Below, piece after piece: positions 35,278 through 46,761 of a DNA stretch of 64,000 nucleotides; the stretch's first letter is position 1, and every line of letters starts with the position of its first letter. Below the pieces are notes generated by a model. It had not been told where the DNA came from and made no database searches. It saw nothing but the letters and a program-made list of their open reading frames with translations. Source of the stretch: Xestospongia muta (taxonomy: Eukaryota > Porifera > Demospongiae > Haplosclerida > Petrosiidae); NCBI GenBank assembly GCA_963693285.1, contig OY848928.1:5733827-5797826 (forward strand). Direction: 5' to 3'. A program made the position numbers and the translations under genes.

Positions 35278-37275
35278 ATGGTCTTCATCAGCAGAATTCT
35301 GTATAAATCCTTTATCACTACTCCTATTTTTTATGTCAATGCAGGTAATTAATTGTGTCTTCTGTTAGCAAATTGATGAAATATTAACCCTCTAGCTCCT
35401 CATATTGGTCACCTGTATACAGTAGTATTAGCTGATGCTGCTCATCGATGGCAGAAATTAGTAGGTGGGGCTTCTGAGGAATGTATCCTCTCAACAGGAA
35501 CTGACGAGCATGGTTTAAAGATTCAACAAGCTGCTCGAGAATATGGGTGCCCCCCTCGTGAACTATGTGATAATATATCAATGGTGTTTAAGGTAACAAT
35601 GCATTCATTACTACTGTTGATATCATCCATTTCTTAGGACCTCTTTGACAGAGCTAATATCAGTTACACTTACTTTATACGAACTACTACTAATAATCAT
35701 ATCTCATTAGTTCAACAAATATGGGTACTATATTATATATTGTTAATGTTATATTGACCATTAATAGAGTGAGCTGTACAAGAGAGGGTTTATTTATAAA
35801 GGGACATACTCAGGATGGTATTCTGTAGCAGATGAGACTTTTCTCTCAGAGTCACAGGTCACTGATGGAACTGAACCAGGGTCAAAGGTTAGTAGAAATT
35901 TATTCTCTGCAATGATATTTAATGATGAATAGATTTCTATTGAAACAGGACATAATTTAGAGTGGTCATCAGAAGAAAATTATATGTTTAAGTTATCCTT
36001 ATTTCAAGATGATCTACTGAAATGGATCACCACTAAACCTTACCGTAATATCTTCATTTCATCAATGTATCATTTATACTATGTTCTTTACAACAGCTAT
36101 TATACCTGAGCCTTCAAGACAACAAGTTCTTAATATGTTATCACATACACAACTTGATGATCTTTCAGTATCTCGTCCATCATCTCGTTTACAATGGGGT
36201 GTGGCTATACCTAATGATAACACCCAAACTGTACATTGGTTTGTCCCTCTCGTTATCTAATTATCCCTTTAATTATTAGATCTATGTGTGGTTAGATGCT
36301 CTCATTAATTATCTCACTGTGTCACAATATCCTGACCACACCCATTTTTGGCCAGCTACTGTACATATAGTTGGCAAGGACATCTTACGATTCCATTCAA
36401 TCTATTGGCCATCCTTCCTATTGGCATTGGGTCTAGCATTACCACATAAGATTGTATGTCATTCACATTGGACAGTTAACAAAAACAAGGTATATTATAG
36501 GAATTTTAAATGTTATATATTGTCTCTCACTAGATGTCTAAGAGTAAAGGTAATGTTGTTGACCCTTTCAACCAGTTAAACCAGTTTGGTATTGATCCAC
36601 TTAGATATTTTTTACTGAAAGAAAGTTCCCTTCATCAAGATGGAGGTATAATGTGTTAGAGAGTACAACTCCTGTAATTACTATTAATAGATTACTCTGA
36701 TGAACGACTCATTAATATTGTGAATTCAGATTTAGCTGATACATTAGGCAACCTTTTATCTCGTCTTACATCACCAAAGCTCCACCCACAAGGAATAGCT
36801 GTTCGTTATCATCCTAATATCTTGACTGAAGAAGACAGTACATTGTTAGATAGTTTGAAACAGTTATCAGAGACAGTGACACATCATTATAATCTCTATC
36901 AGTTTGGACAAGGGTTGACTGCCATAATGAACTGTTTATATATGGTAGGCAGACCAGTAATATAAAAATGATTAATATTTTTTCTTTTTACAGACCAACA
37001 GATTACTGGAGCATCATAAACCATGGTCACTTGTAAATGACCCAACTTGTTATCCACATTTAGAAACTGTATTAGCTGTTGCTATGGAGAGTCTGCGTCT
37101 TTCAGCAGTCCTCCTTAGTCCAGTTCTACCTCAAACCAGTGCTACTATTCTGACTAGATTAGGGTTAGATCCTACTAATATTGGCCCTAATGATTTACAA
37201 TCTATCATGGAAGAACAATCTATTAAGTGTCCTGTAATTGGGGGTCCCCCTCTATTAGCTAAAATAAAACTCTAG
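35278..37275 (+). CDS. MARS2: Mitochondrial methionyl-tRNA synthetase
   Basis: Ten exons: 35278-35344, 35396-35592, 35638-35724, 35768-35887, 35933-36044, 36097-36230, 36280-36489, 36534-36645, 36691-36944, 36994-37275; 1575 nt, 524 aa. Class I signatures: [20 protein letters not shown] (HIGH motif PHIGHLY), [33 protein letters not shown], and [12 protein letters not shown] (KMSKS, split by an intron). The tRNA-binding helical part follows; no zinc-knob or C-terminal Arc1/EMAP extension, as in mitochondrial enzymes. The start ([12 protein letters not shown]) is the only in-frame Met after a stop and gives a short basic presequence fit for mitochondrial import. It charges mitochondrial initiator and elongator tRNA-Met. 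It converges on SPEF1, with 151 bp between stops. Confidence 0.95.
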
Positions 37276-37426
37276 CTATTAAAAATATATTTTAATAAAT
37301 AAATGAAATGAATTGATATAATCTAGTACCTGTATCTTAGTAAGGGGTTGTGAATGAATGTTGTACAAGTTATGTCATTTAAAAAATATAAATATTAAAA
37401 TTTAGTAAAAGCCAAACCTCTTGTTT

Positions 37427-38692
37427 TTAATTCCTTGTTTTTTCCAACTCTTGAATTTTAAATTCTTTAATTCGAATTAAATGTTCTAGACGTGTTACTT
37501 TCATTGATAACAACTAATGGACACACACATACAATAAATGGACTGATACATATTAACAAAGTACCTGTATCGTCTCTTGTAGTTCCATAATCACTTGATC
37601 TTTCTCTGCCATTTCTAATGTAGTCCCTTTAGTTGTTAGTACTGGATGTTGTCTACATGAGGAGGAAGAGATATTATATAGTAATTAATAGGAACTTACC
37701 CAGAATAGTTAGGTTTTTTCTTTGAAATACCATCTTTAATAGATGGTAATTTTGTTACTTTTGATGTTGTTCCATTCCCTAATGATTTTAAGTTAGTTGT
37801 TTTTGTTGGGATACTAGGTAATGCATGACGACTTTCACTACTATTACCACTGTGTCTGGGTCTGGGGATATGAGATGGTTTGGAATTTTTGGTTTGAGGA
37901 TGATCTGTTGCTGGTGACTTGATAATCGGAGGAAGATGAGTGGAACGATTTTGTTTAATTACTGACTGTTGCATAAAGTGGGTGTGGCTTGGTGGGGGAG
38001 AACTAATGACATCATGACGTGGTACATCCTTAAAAGAAACTTTGATAAAACTGAATCAATGTTCCATTCACTTACCTGATGAATGATGGTTAATGTATTG
38101 TTACTAGTTAGACCCTCAGTCATTGGAGAAAGGAGAGAATATATGTTACCAGCAGCCTGCTGTTGTGCTTGTCTTTGATAAAATAACTCCACCTTTAATT
38201 TATGATTATAATAACAAAGATATTGATTTGTACTTACCTTTTTCTTTAAATGATTTAGTACGTATTCAATGGCTCCTGGTTTACACATTACTACTTCATG
38301 TAATAACTCATCAGGTACTGTAAAATCTAGTTTACAAAAAACTTTCCCTATTAAATGGATAGATGGATATAACCAATGGATAAATGACTGGATGAAATGG
38401 ATGCATAATGCAAAATGGATCAATATTTACGATTTAGTGTTCTCCAGTTTTCAAGTTTCTGTCCTGTTGAATTAGCTGGAGTGTAATTATGAAGTTCCAC
38501 ATGACGTGGAAAGAAGTGATGCGATAATTCAGCTGCCATGACTACAAGATATTTCCATCAGTATAATATTACAATATCTTGTTTACCTCCATCACTGAAA
38601 TCTCTGGCAATGTTCTTCTTCTGTCTAGTGAGAGGCACTTCATCTATCCAAGCGTAAAGGCTTTGTAATTCTTGTTCGTTCAGTTCAGTCAT
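37427..38692 (-). CDS. SPEF1: Sperm flagellar protein 1 (CLAMP), calponin-homology microtubule protein
   Basis: Seven exons on the minus strand: 38692-38587, 38541-38431, 38347-38238, 38192-38076, 38028-37700, 37652-37565, 37513-37427; 948 nt, 315 aa. The N-terminal CH domain matches SPEF1: LYAWIDEVPLTRQKKNIARD, FSDGVMAAEL, HNYTPANSTGQKLENW, LNRKVFCKLDFTVPDELL. A basic, Ser/Pro/Lys-rich linker follows (exon 38028-37700). The C-terminal coiled coil is AEKDQVIMELQETIQLLSMK then VTRLEHLIRIKEFKIQELEK, as in the human protein. SPEF1 binds and bundles microtubules in the central apparatus of motile cilia and in planar polarity. It is divergent from SDF2 (244 bp between starts). Confidence 0.95.
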
Positions 38693-38936
38693 TATTTATT
38701 ATTTGTAGAAATAATATATCATAAAAATAAGACCTCTCATCCAGTATCTGTCTGTTCACCAATCTTCCCACGATGCCTCAAGACACAACGCCATTTTGTT
38801 TGTCTGTTACCATGGTGACATTATGGGCGGTGCTATATTACATAATATTAGTAACCACACCCATCCTGACGTGTCTTCCTCCACGTTTTCCTTTTTTCGA
38901 CCAGTAATTCGTGTCTCTTTTCCAGTAATCGGATCC
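38693..38936. promoter_or_regulatory. Bidirectional promoter region SPEF1 / SDF2
   Basis: 244 bp between divergent start codons; no TATA box seen. Function inferred from layout. Confidence 0.45.
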
Positions 38937-39935
38937 ATGGCATTATATATTAAAATCTTAATTTTTTTAAGTACTTTAGTTTGTCTGTGTCAGTCTACAG
39001 GTAAGTTTTGTAAGCATCATGTGACTGTCATATTACTAATCTTAATGTTTTATATAGGATTTCAACACGTTACGTGTAAATCGGTGTTGAAATTAGTACA
39101 TACTCAATCAAATATTCGTCTTCATTCTCATGATGTCAAATATGGGTCTGGGTCTGGACAACAAGTAACCACACCCTTTATAATCTCATTGTTTTCAATT
39201 TTTTGTAGAGTGTTACCGGGGTAACTAATGCTGATGATGTTAATAGCTATTGGGTCGTACATGGACCGCATGGAGAAACATGTCTTCGAGGGTAAGACCC
39301 CTTCAATATGTTAACATTATTAATCTATTGTTAACAGAGAGCCAGTACGCTGTGACTCAATGATTCGTCTGCAACATTTAAATACTGGTCGGTTTTTACA
39401 TAGTCATCTTTTCACATCACCATTATCTGGTAACCAAGAAGTCAGTGCTTTTGGTGATCTTAGCGGAGGAGATACAGGTACTGTTAGTTCTATTGTTTCA
39501 TCCACTGATATATCTATATGATTATGTATTCATCCATTGAGCTATTTATTCATCCATTGAGTTTTTGATCCATCCATTAGGTGATAATTGGCTAGTGGAG
39601 TGTTCTGATGATTACTGGAGACGAGATGACTCTGTTCGTTTTAAACATAAAGACACTAACAAGTATATTTATTATTATCAGTTTATTTTATATCCTCTTG
39701 TCAATATTCCACAATATTTATGATATCATTACCTTATTTGGTCAGGTATTTACATTCAACTGGTCATACTTATGGCAGACCAATAGCAGGTCAACATGAA
39801 ATTTCTGCTTATTCTTATGTTAATGACAGAAATCTTTGGAAAGCTATGGTTAGTGTCTTTGTTTATTTATATTGATATAATTATCTCTGATTATAGGAGG
39901 GTGTCTATATGGAGCCAGCTAAAGCCAAGTCTTAG
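38937..39935 (+). CDS. SDF2: Stromal cell-derived factor 2-like MIR-dom protein
   Basis: Seven exons: 38937-39000, 39058-39164, 39209-39291, 39338-39477, 39581-39662, 39746-39848, 39897-39935; 618 nt, 205 aa (human SDF2 211). Signal peptide MALYIKILIFLSTLVCLCQS. Three MIR repeats: VTCKSVLKLVHTQSNIRLHS, HDVKYGSGSGQQSVTGVT, GRFLHSHLFTSPLSGNQEVS, VRFKHKDTNKYLHSTG, YGRPIAGQHEISAY, WKAMEGVYMEP. In the ER SDF2 proteins pair with DNAJB11-type chaperones and keep unfolded proteins soluble. The tail ends AKAKS and has no HDEL/KDEL, so ER retention must come from a partner if it is retained. It converges on the gene at 40106-43436, with 170 bp between stops. Confidence 0.95.
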
Positions 39936-40105
39936 CCACGCCCTTGAGTTTGCTAGCGAAATATTAGCTAATTTTTAATTCAAACTTTAATTGTTATTGA
40001 TCTCAGAAGAGGTCTCTACATAACACATTGTAGTTCAATAGTTTTATCTTGTGTTATAACAAGAATTGTTCAATAATTAACAATGTTCCTTAAGTTATTA
40101 ACAAA

Positions 40106-43100
40106 CTATCTATTTCTTGTAAAGTCCAATGGATTATCATTGATATTATCATGTATCTCCACAAAAAGAGGAACATATGTCAAGTAGTCTAAAAATTCAA
40201 CAACCCCTTTTCCTTCGTGGTTAAGACGATCAGTAACCTATAATATATATTAGATGTCACAGAGCTAGGAGATGATAACTTACAAAGTCCACATGTTCAT
40301 CAGTAAGTCCTCCTGCTTGTAATTCAACTGATAGAGCCCGTGTGGTGACCACACCCTCTTTATCATTGGCTAATAAGTAGAAGAGTTCCTACAGAGATAA
40401 TGTTATAACAAATATGTACTGTACATGTAATAGTACGTATAATGGTACATATAATAATACATGTAATAGTACATATAATGGTACATGTAATAGTACATCT
40501 AATAGTACATGTAATGGTACATGTAATAGTACATATAATAGTACATGTAATGGTACATATAGTGGTACATATAATAGTACATATAATAGTACATGTAATA
40601 GTACATATAATAGTACATGTAATAGTACATATAATAGTACATATAATAGTACATATAATAGTACATGTAATAGTACATATAATAGTACATGTAATAGTAC
40701 ATATAATAGTACATATAATGGTACATGTAATGGTACATGTAATTATAGTACTTTGCATTTTTTCATTTTAGTTTCTAGGGCTTCAAAGTCCATTGTATTA
40801 ATCATTCGTTTCACCATATCTCTGTATTATATTATAAACACAGTTAATAATAATATAATAACTTACTCTAATGACACAACTTTCTCTGATAAAGCAGCTA
40901 CCAATGAAAATAATTGAAAATTTAATGCATATCGTCCAGCTAATTCCAAAACCTACAAAAATAATAAAGTTAATATCTTTTATTACACAATATTACATAC
41001 ACTGTAAACGTATTGCATTTCATTGTCTGATATCAAATTATAATTAACAGCTTTGAGTGCAAAGTCCAATTCTGGGATTGTAAGCTCATCATCCTATCAT
41101 ATGATGATCATGTGATTATCATATGATATATCTATATTACCTCGTCTCTGTCGACATTATCAAATACTTGCCTATAATGTGGCACTTTCTCTTGGCTAAA
41201 ACAATTATTAGTTAATTATAACTTTAATAACAAGGGACTTACTCTATGATGCAGTATTTTGCAAGATAGTCCAATGGGTCAATTCCTGTAATAATTATAA
41301 TTAATGATTTCTATCAGATAATACTGACCTTGTAATTCTTTTAATGTACATTCTTTTGCTTTAACGTTGTCTCTTTTTGACTTGAACTTCATCCTATCAT
41401 TATAGAATGATCCAAAAATAACTAAATATTATCTTACAAATCTCCGATATTACGTTCTTTCTTATCATCTTCCTCTCTCTCGGCAACTTGTGCATGTAAT
41501 GAAAGTTTCTGATGATCACGTTGCTAAATCATTATATCATTATTAATAATAGAAACTACTATATAATATACCTTATCAGTACCATCAGTGAAGTCCTGCT
41601 CACTTGGACGTCTCCGTCTCTTTGATACACCCCCTTTTGTTCCTTCTTCATCCTCATCTCTGCTATCTTTACTGCCATCCTTTTTTCGTCCTTTAGTACT
41701 CTGTTTCTATAGAACAGAAGATATTTGCATTGTATACAATATAGACTAACTTCTAGTACATTTCTTCTTCCTTTCTCTAGTCCCTTTAATGAGTTTTGAT
41801 GTTGTACTTCCCTATCTCTTGAATTACCTGAACCAGCTCTTTGAAGAGAGGAATGTGGTCGGGAACTCCCAATACGATCACCTCTTCTTCTATGATCATT
41901 ATCATCCAATCCATTACCATCACTTCCTTCTTGATGTTCTGACTTCCTGGAAGATCTGGAATTCCCAGTGTCTGTAGAATCCAGATTTCCTGGATTTTCA
42001 CACAAACAAATAAAAGTACATCCACTATATTATACCAAACCTCTATCATTTCCTTGATAAACCAGTCTATTATGGAAATAATAATAAATATAATAGCACT
42101 ATAACATTTACCTTTTCTGATTTGAGCCATCACCTGAAGCACTGCCTTTAAACTCCTACACACAGTAACTTATTACATTATATCTTAATATATTTTACCT
42201 TATAATTGTTGCTGTCATCATATTCACTGTCAAATTGTTGTTTTAAATTGCCACTACTATGAGCTCCCAATCCACCTCCTCCCTCCCGGCCTCCTCTTTG
42301 ACCATCCCATCTTCCAGATGTCCCACGTCTAGAGTTGCTACGTAATCCTCCAAACCCATCACCATTTTCTTCTACCCTTTCTAGTTCTCCATGGAAACTG
42401 GGCTGGCCTAACTCTCCACTGTCAAGTCTTCTACGCCTGTGTCTTCCACTACCTGAATGCAATGCACTCCCATCTCGTCTGTATTGCCATTCTAGGAGAA
42501 GTAGGTATTAAAACATGTAGATATGTCAGAATCATTTGTGGTACAAACCTTTTCGTTTTTGATGTCGTATTATCTCACTCTCTGATGCCAATCCATCCAG
42601 TATAATATAGCCACCTCCAGTACGAATTGCCATACATTTTGAGCACCTGGAAATATAATGAGAGCAATTTCAATAATGTTTACTATACCTTGTTCCTCTG
42701 AGCCTACAACGTTCACAAGGTTCATGCTCCAAGGGATCTCTACTGTCAGTATAAAGGAGACGTTTATTCATTTGTGCTTGCCATGAAAAACTGAGGTATT
42801 CCAAATGAGAACCACAACTTGATGGCTTTGTAGGACTGTTATTAAAATATAAAGAATATATCATTTTAATATTAAATTTCCTTACAATTTTATTCTAGCT
42901 GATTTTTTTTCTCCATTATTTGTCAATGCAAATTGACGTGGACTAAATAGACTTGTTATCTGATCTTCTGTCGTCTCATCATTGTTATAATGATGAATAT
43001 TGCATTGTGCTAATGTATTCAAATACTCATCATCAACTACGATTTCATCAACTGGTTTGGGTGGATATCGAAATGTGGAGGAATTATTATCTGTTATTAC

Positions 43101-43436
43101 AGCTGAGATAACAGGATCTAATGGTAGATTTCTTTGTGGGCTATTTAAGATAGAGACTTCTTGGAATTCTTCAGGTTGTTTTATTGGTTTCTCTCTATTT
43201 GAAAACATTAACAGATCAAGCTCTTTCCAGACTCTTTTTCGTTTGGGTATTAAGCCCAAGGGACGTGTACGATAACATCTCTGATATAGATCTCTAGTGT
43301 GATCTCTGGTAATAGAATGATGTCCCAGTTTCTTAGTCCATGCTGTAGTATCTGTAGGTTCTTTATGGGCTATCCTCTCCACTGTAATCAGTGGTGGAAG
43401 AGAAGTTGTCTTTGTAGACATTGCTGTGCAAAACAT
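40106..43436 (-). CDS. Unrecognised EF-hand protein with a CxxC-x6-CxxC knuckle
   Basis: Seventeen exons on the minus strand: 43436-42886, 42835-42689, 42646-42549, 42491-42199, 42155-42112, 42066-42041, 41989-41751, 41706-41572, 41523-41438, 41393-41329, 41285-41243, 41195-41141, 41093-41001, 40952-40867, 40821-40752, 40388-40284, 40237-40106; 2268 nt, 755 aa, phases consistent. N-terminal third: basic, with HSITRDHTRDLYQRCYRTRP. Then a likely zinc knuckle CERCRLRGTRCSKC (Cys spacing 2-6-2) in front of TGGGYIILDG. The middle is disordered, Gly/Arg/Asp-rich. The C-terminal third is folded and has a canonical EF-hand loop DRDEDDELTIPE, followed by LDFALKAVNYN and further helices to FVEIHDNINDNPLDF. 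I do not recognise the family. A Met five codons in (43421) is an alternative start. It is divergent from INTS9 by only 65 bp. Confidence 0.75.
40425..40745. repeat. 12-bp minisatellite (tacatrtaatrg), ~27 copies
   Basis: Tandem atagtacatgta/atagtacatata units fill most of the intron between exons 40821-40752 and 40388-40284. The 12-bp period leaves open frames in several phases of both strands; these are not genes. Confidence 0.95.
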
Positions 43437-43501
43437 GGGTGGGGCTCATTAATTAGATTAATTACTCAAACTAAGAGGCGTGGTCACACGTGGAATTATT
43501 C
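43437..43501. promoter_or_regulatory. 65-bp bidirectional promoter, EF-hand gene / INTS9
   Basis: The two divergent start codons are 65 bp apart, so the 5'UTRs must be very short or overlap. INTS9's first coding exon is only 9 nt, which leaves room for promoter elements inside its first intron. Inferred. Confidence 0.45.
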
Positions 43502-46500
43502 ATGGATGTAGTGAGTTGTTTTATTCTAGATCAATAACTCAATGGTACATCTTTCTCTTTGTTAGTATTGTTTAGGTAACAAAGCATGGCAGCCATGTTA
43601 TGTTATAAGAGTAGAAGGAGTTACATTAATGTTAGATTGTACCCTAGACCTCTGTGAATTACTACATTTCTATCCTCTACAACTTGTATATAGGTAATAT
43701 CATTATAATAACACCTTGTTATATCTGTCTTAGTCCTAGACTTGCATCAATTCCATTTTGTAATTTAAATGTTTCTACAGAGGAGCAGGCTACTGTGGTA
43801 AGTACTAATGTTTATCTGTTTCACCACACCCATTCATTAAGTTTCGTGAAAATGTTGGACACGTTTTTGTTGACTCAGTTCCACTTGTTCGACTCCCAGA
43901 GGTTACATTTTGTCCTGACTATTTATATATCCACCCACCTTTTTAATTAGACTGGACTCGTTGACTTCTCAACTATTGATGTACTCCTTATTTCAAATTG
44001 TTTCTCAATACTAGCTCTCCCATATTTAATACAGGTATTGGTTGTACATGTCCATATAATACATGTATTAGTTGTACATCTCCATATAATACATGTATTG
44101 GTTGTACATGTCCATATAATACATGTATTGGTTGTACGTGTCCATATAATACATGTATTGGTTGTACATGTCCATATAATACATATATATGTACTATAGT
44201 ATGGTTTTGCTGGAAAAGTATATGCTACTGAACCAACAAAGCAATTAGGAAAGTTAGTAATATAATTAATTAAAGGGTGTCCATTATCTGGTGATCTGTT
44301 GTAGACAAGTGATGGAAGAACTTTGTGAGTATATTCATCGTAGCCCCGCTAAAGATAGGTCACATGACTGGAGAAATGAAGATGTGTTAAGGTAAACTAG
44401 TAAGGTCACATGACAATGATGTAATGTCATGTGATGTTACAGGTGTCTTCCAGATTGTACTCTTAAAGGAGTTACTGATTATCATTTATGGAAACCTTTA
44501 TATCAGTATGTTGGAAACCACACCCACTTATTAATTACATCCATCTTTTAGGACAGGAGACGTAACAAAAGCATTATCTTACATACAAGGAGTTAGCTAT
44601 GGACAAAAGATTGTGAGATTAAATGTCTCTTATCATTTTTATAATAATTTTATATACAGGATTTATTTGGATCATTACAAGTTATAGCTATTAGCTCAGG
44701 CTATTGTCTTGGTAGTTGTAACTGGTTAATGGAGACCAAATTTTCAAAGGTATTTTATCGTGGTTTCTTTGTGTCATCATCTCTCTCTCTCTCCCTTACT
44801 TTCTAGTTTGCTTATATGTCCTCTTCATCAACTTTTACTACACACCCTTGTCCAATGGAAAGACCACGGCTCCTTTCATGTGATGCCATTATATTGTCTT
44901 CATTAACAAATGCGCCATCAGCTAATCCTGATACTATGTTAGGAGAATTATGTACTAGAATGGGTACATACATATATTATGTTGAGCCAGGCCTTTATAT
45001 TTAACCCTTTAGCAACTACACTTAAAAATGGTGGCAATGTTCTTATCCCTTGTTACCCTACTGTGAGTAAAACCAGTTATTATAACTTATTTACTAATTA
45101 GCATAGGGTGTGGTTTATGATCTTCTGGAGTGTCTCCATTCATTCTTAGACAATGCTGGTCTTTCGTCAGTACCAGTTTACATCATCTCCCCTGTAGCTA
45201 AGAGTTCCCTCTCACTGGCTAATATCTATGCTGAATGGTGGGTGTGGTCTTAATGTCATCATATTTGTATATGTTGTAAACAGGTTATGTGAAAGTAAAC
45301 AATCAAAAGTTTATTTACCAGAACATCCATTTCCACATGCTGAGGTATACCCCTCTCATTTAATATGTGTAATTATTTTAATTATTTAGTTTATTAAAAG
45401 TGGTCGTTTAAAACACTTCCCAAATATATATGGTACTCAATGTTGAAGTAAAAACTGTTAAATGATAGTTTTCCTCAGGTGACCTGGGCACTGTGTACCA
45501 GACCCCTTGTGTTGTATTTACAGGCCATCCCTCACTACGTTGTGGTGATGCTGTTCATTTTATGGAAGTATGGGGCACTTCTAATAAAAATGCTGTTATA
45601 TTTACTGGTCAGTTTATTATGTGTAGTTTATATGATATTGAGATATTTATTAGAACCAGGATTTGATTATTTACATGCTCTCGCTCCTTATCAACCTCTT
45701 AATATGAAGGTGTGTTGTAATACCATTGATCTGTAATGAGTTCCAAAGGAATGTTTATTATTTATTGATCAATTATTTATGAGATAGATACTCTAGTAGA
45801 TATCCATGAGATTTGATAGTTAAGTGAACTATCATTATATTATTAATTCATTAATTAATTAATTCATTATATCATTATATCATTAATACATTATATCATT
45901 AATTTATTATATTATTAATTCATTACATGTAGGCATTCTATTTTCCTATTGATCCTTGTATGAACTTCTTTGTTGCAAATAAACTCTTAAAGGAACTTCA
46001 GGTTAGCCCCACCTCCTATTATTAATCCTATTATTGTGTATTATATAGCCTCGGTGTTTGGTCACGCCCACTGAATACCTTCCCTCAACAGCACAGACAC
46101 AGAAGGAGAGCACTTGTCTTCAGCCAGTAAGTTCCACCCACTCATTGTGGAATTATTAATCCCATCTTTTAGGAAATGACATTTTATGGGATGAAAAGGG
46201 GTGTGGTCTTAACTATCCCATTAGCATCAAAGTACCAAAAAATTGAGTTGACCTCTGAGGTAATGAAATAATTAATGAGTATTTCTTGTATAAACCACAC
46301 CTCCTAGTTGGCTGGAAGCATACTGCCTCAAGAATTATTTCCAGGTGTTTTAGCAACATCAATATCTGGTTTATTAACTATTAAAAGTGGTCAGAATAAG
46401 CTCCACCCTTTACCACGCCCATCAGCTAAACACCTCTGGGGACGGACAAATGCCCAATTACTAGTAGGAGCATTACAAGAGGTCAGTGACACACAATATG

Positions 46501-46745
46501 ACTACCTCTAACAATGTACATAGCATGGTATTAATGATGTAACTATTGAAAAACAAGATAATACTGAGATACTCCATATAGTAAGTTATATAACAAACTA
46601 TATAGTGTATATGATGTGTTTATAGTTAAGTGGTAAAGCTGAAGTGTATCTTACTGAGGGTACTACAACAATACAAAATTGTCAAGATGATAAATTGAGA
46701 TCTTTATTGAGAGATTTATTGCTACGACAATTAATACAACTTTAA
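43502..46745 (+). CDS. INTS9: Integrator complex subunit 9
   Basis: Twenty-three exons; the first codes only MDV (43502-43510), then 43566-43693, 43734-43797, 43842-43901, 43951-44034, 44200-44252, 44305-44391, 44443-44505, 44552-44612, 44660-44749, 44807-44963 and on to 46626-46745. The sum is 1911 nt, 636 aa (human 658). Start [17 protein letters not shown] parallels human MRLYCLSG. Metallo-beta-lactamase/beta-CASP core: [76 protein letters not shown]. As in other INTS9 proteins, the metal-binding motif HxHxDH is lost ([12 protein letters not shown]), so it is the inactive partner of INTS11. The C-terminal part binds INTS11. Integrator cleaves snRNA and promoter-proximal nascent RNA in the nucleus. 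The stop is 16 bp from that of the convergent NMD3. Confidence 0.95.
44035..44188. repeat. 30-bp minisatellite, five copies
   Basis: Five units of gtattggttgtacatgtcca plus ten more bases in the INTS9 intron 44035-44199. The unit is a multiple of three, so it gives a Cys/Thr-rich spurious frame. Confidence 0.93.
45825..45932. repeat. AT-rich ATTAAT/ATCATT microsatellite
   Basis: Degenerate attaattcatta and atatcattatatcatt units in the INTS9 intron 45710-45932, just upstream of the acceptor. Confidence 0.75.
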
Positions 46746-46761
46746 TATATTATATTAATAA

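Noticed and set aside
40414..40917. Long open frames on both strands rich in Cys/Asn/Ser/Thr or Tyr/Met
   Set aside because: Produced by the 12-bp repeat, which cannot contain stops in several frames; flanking exons splice across it.
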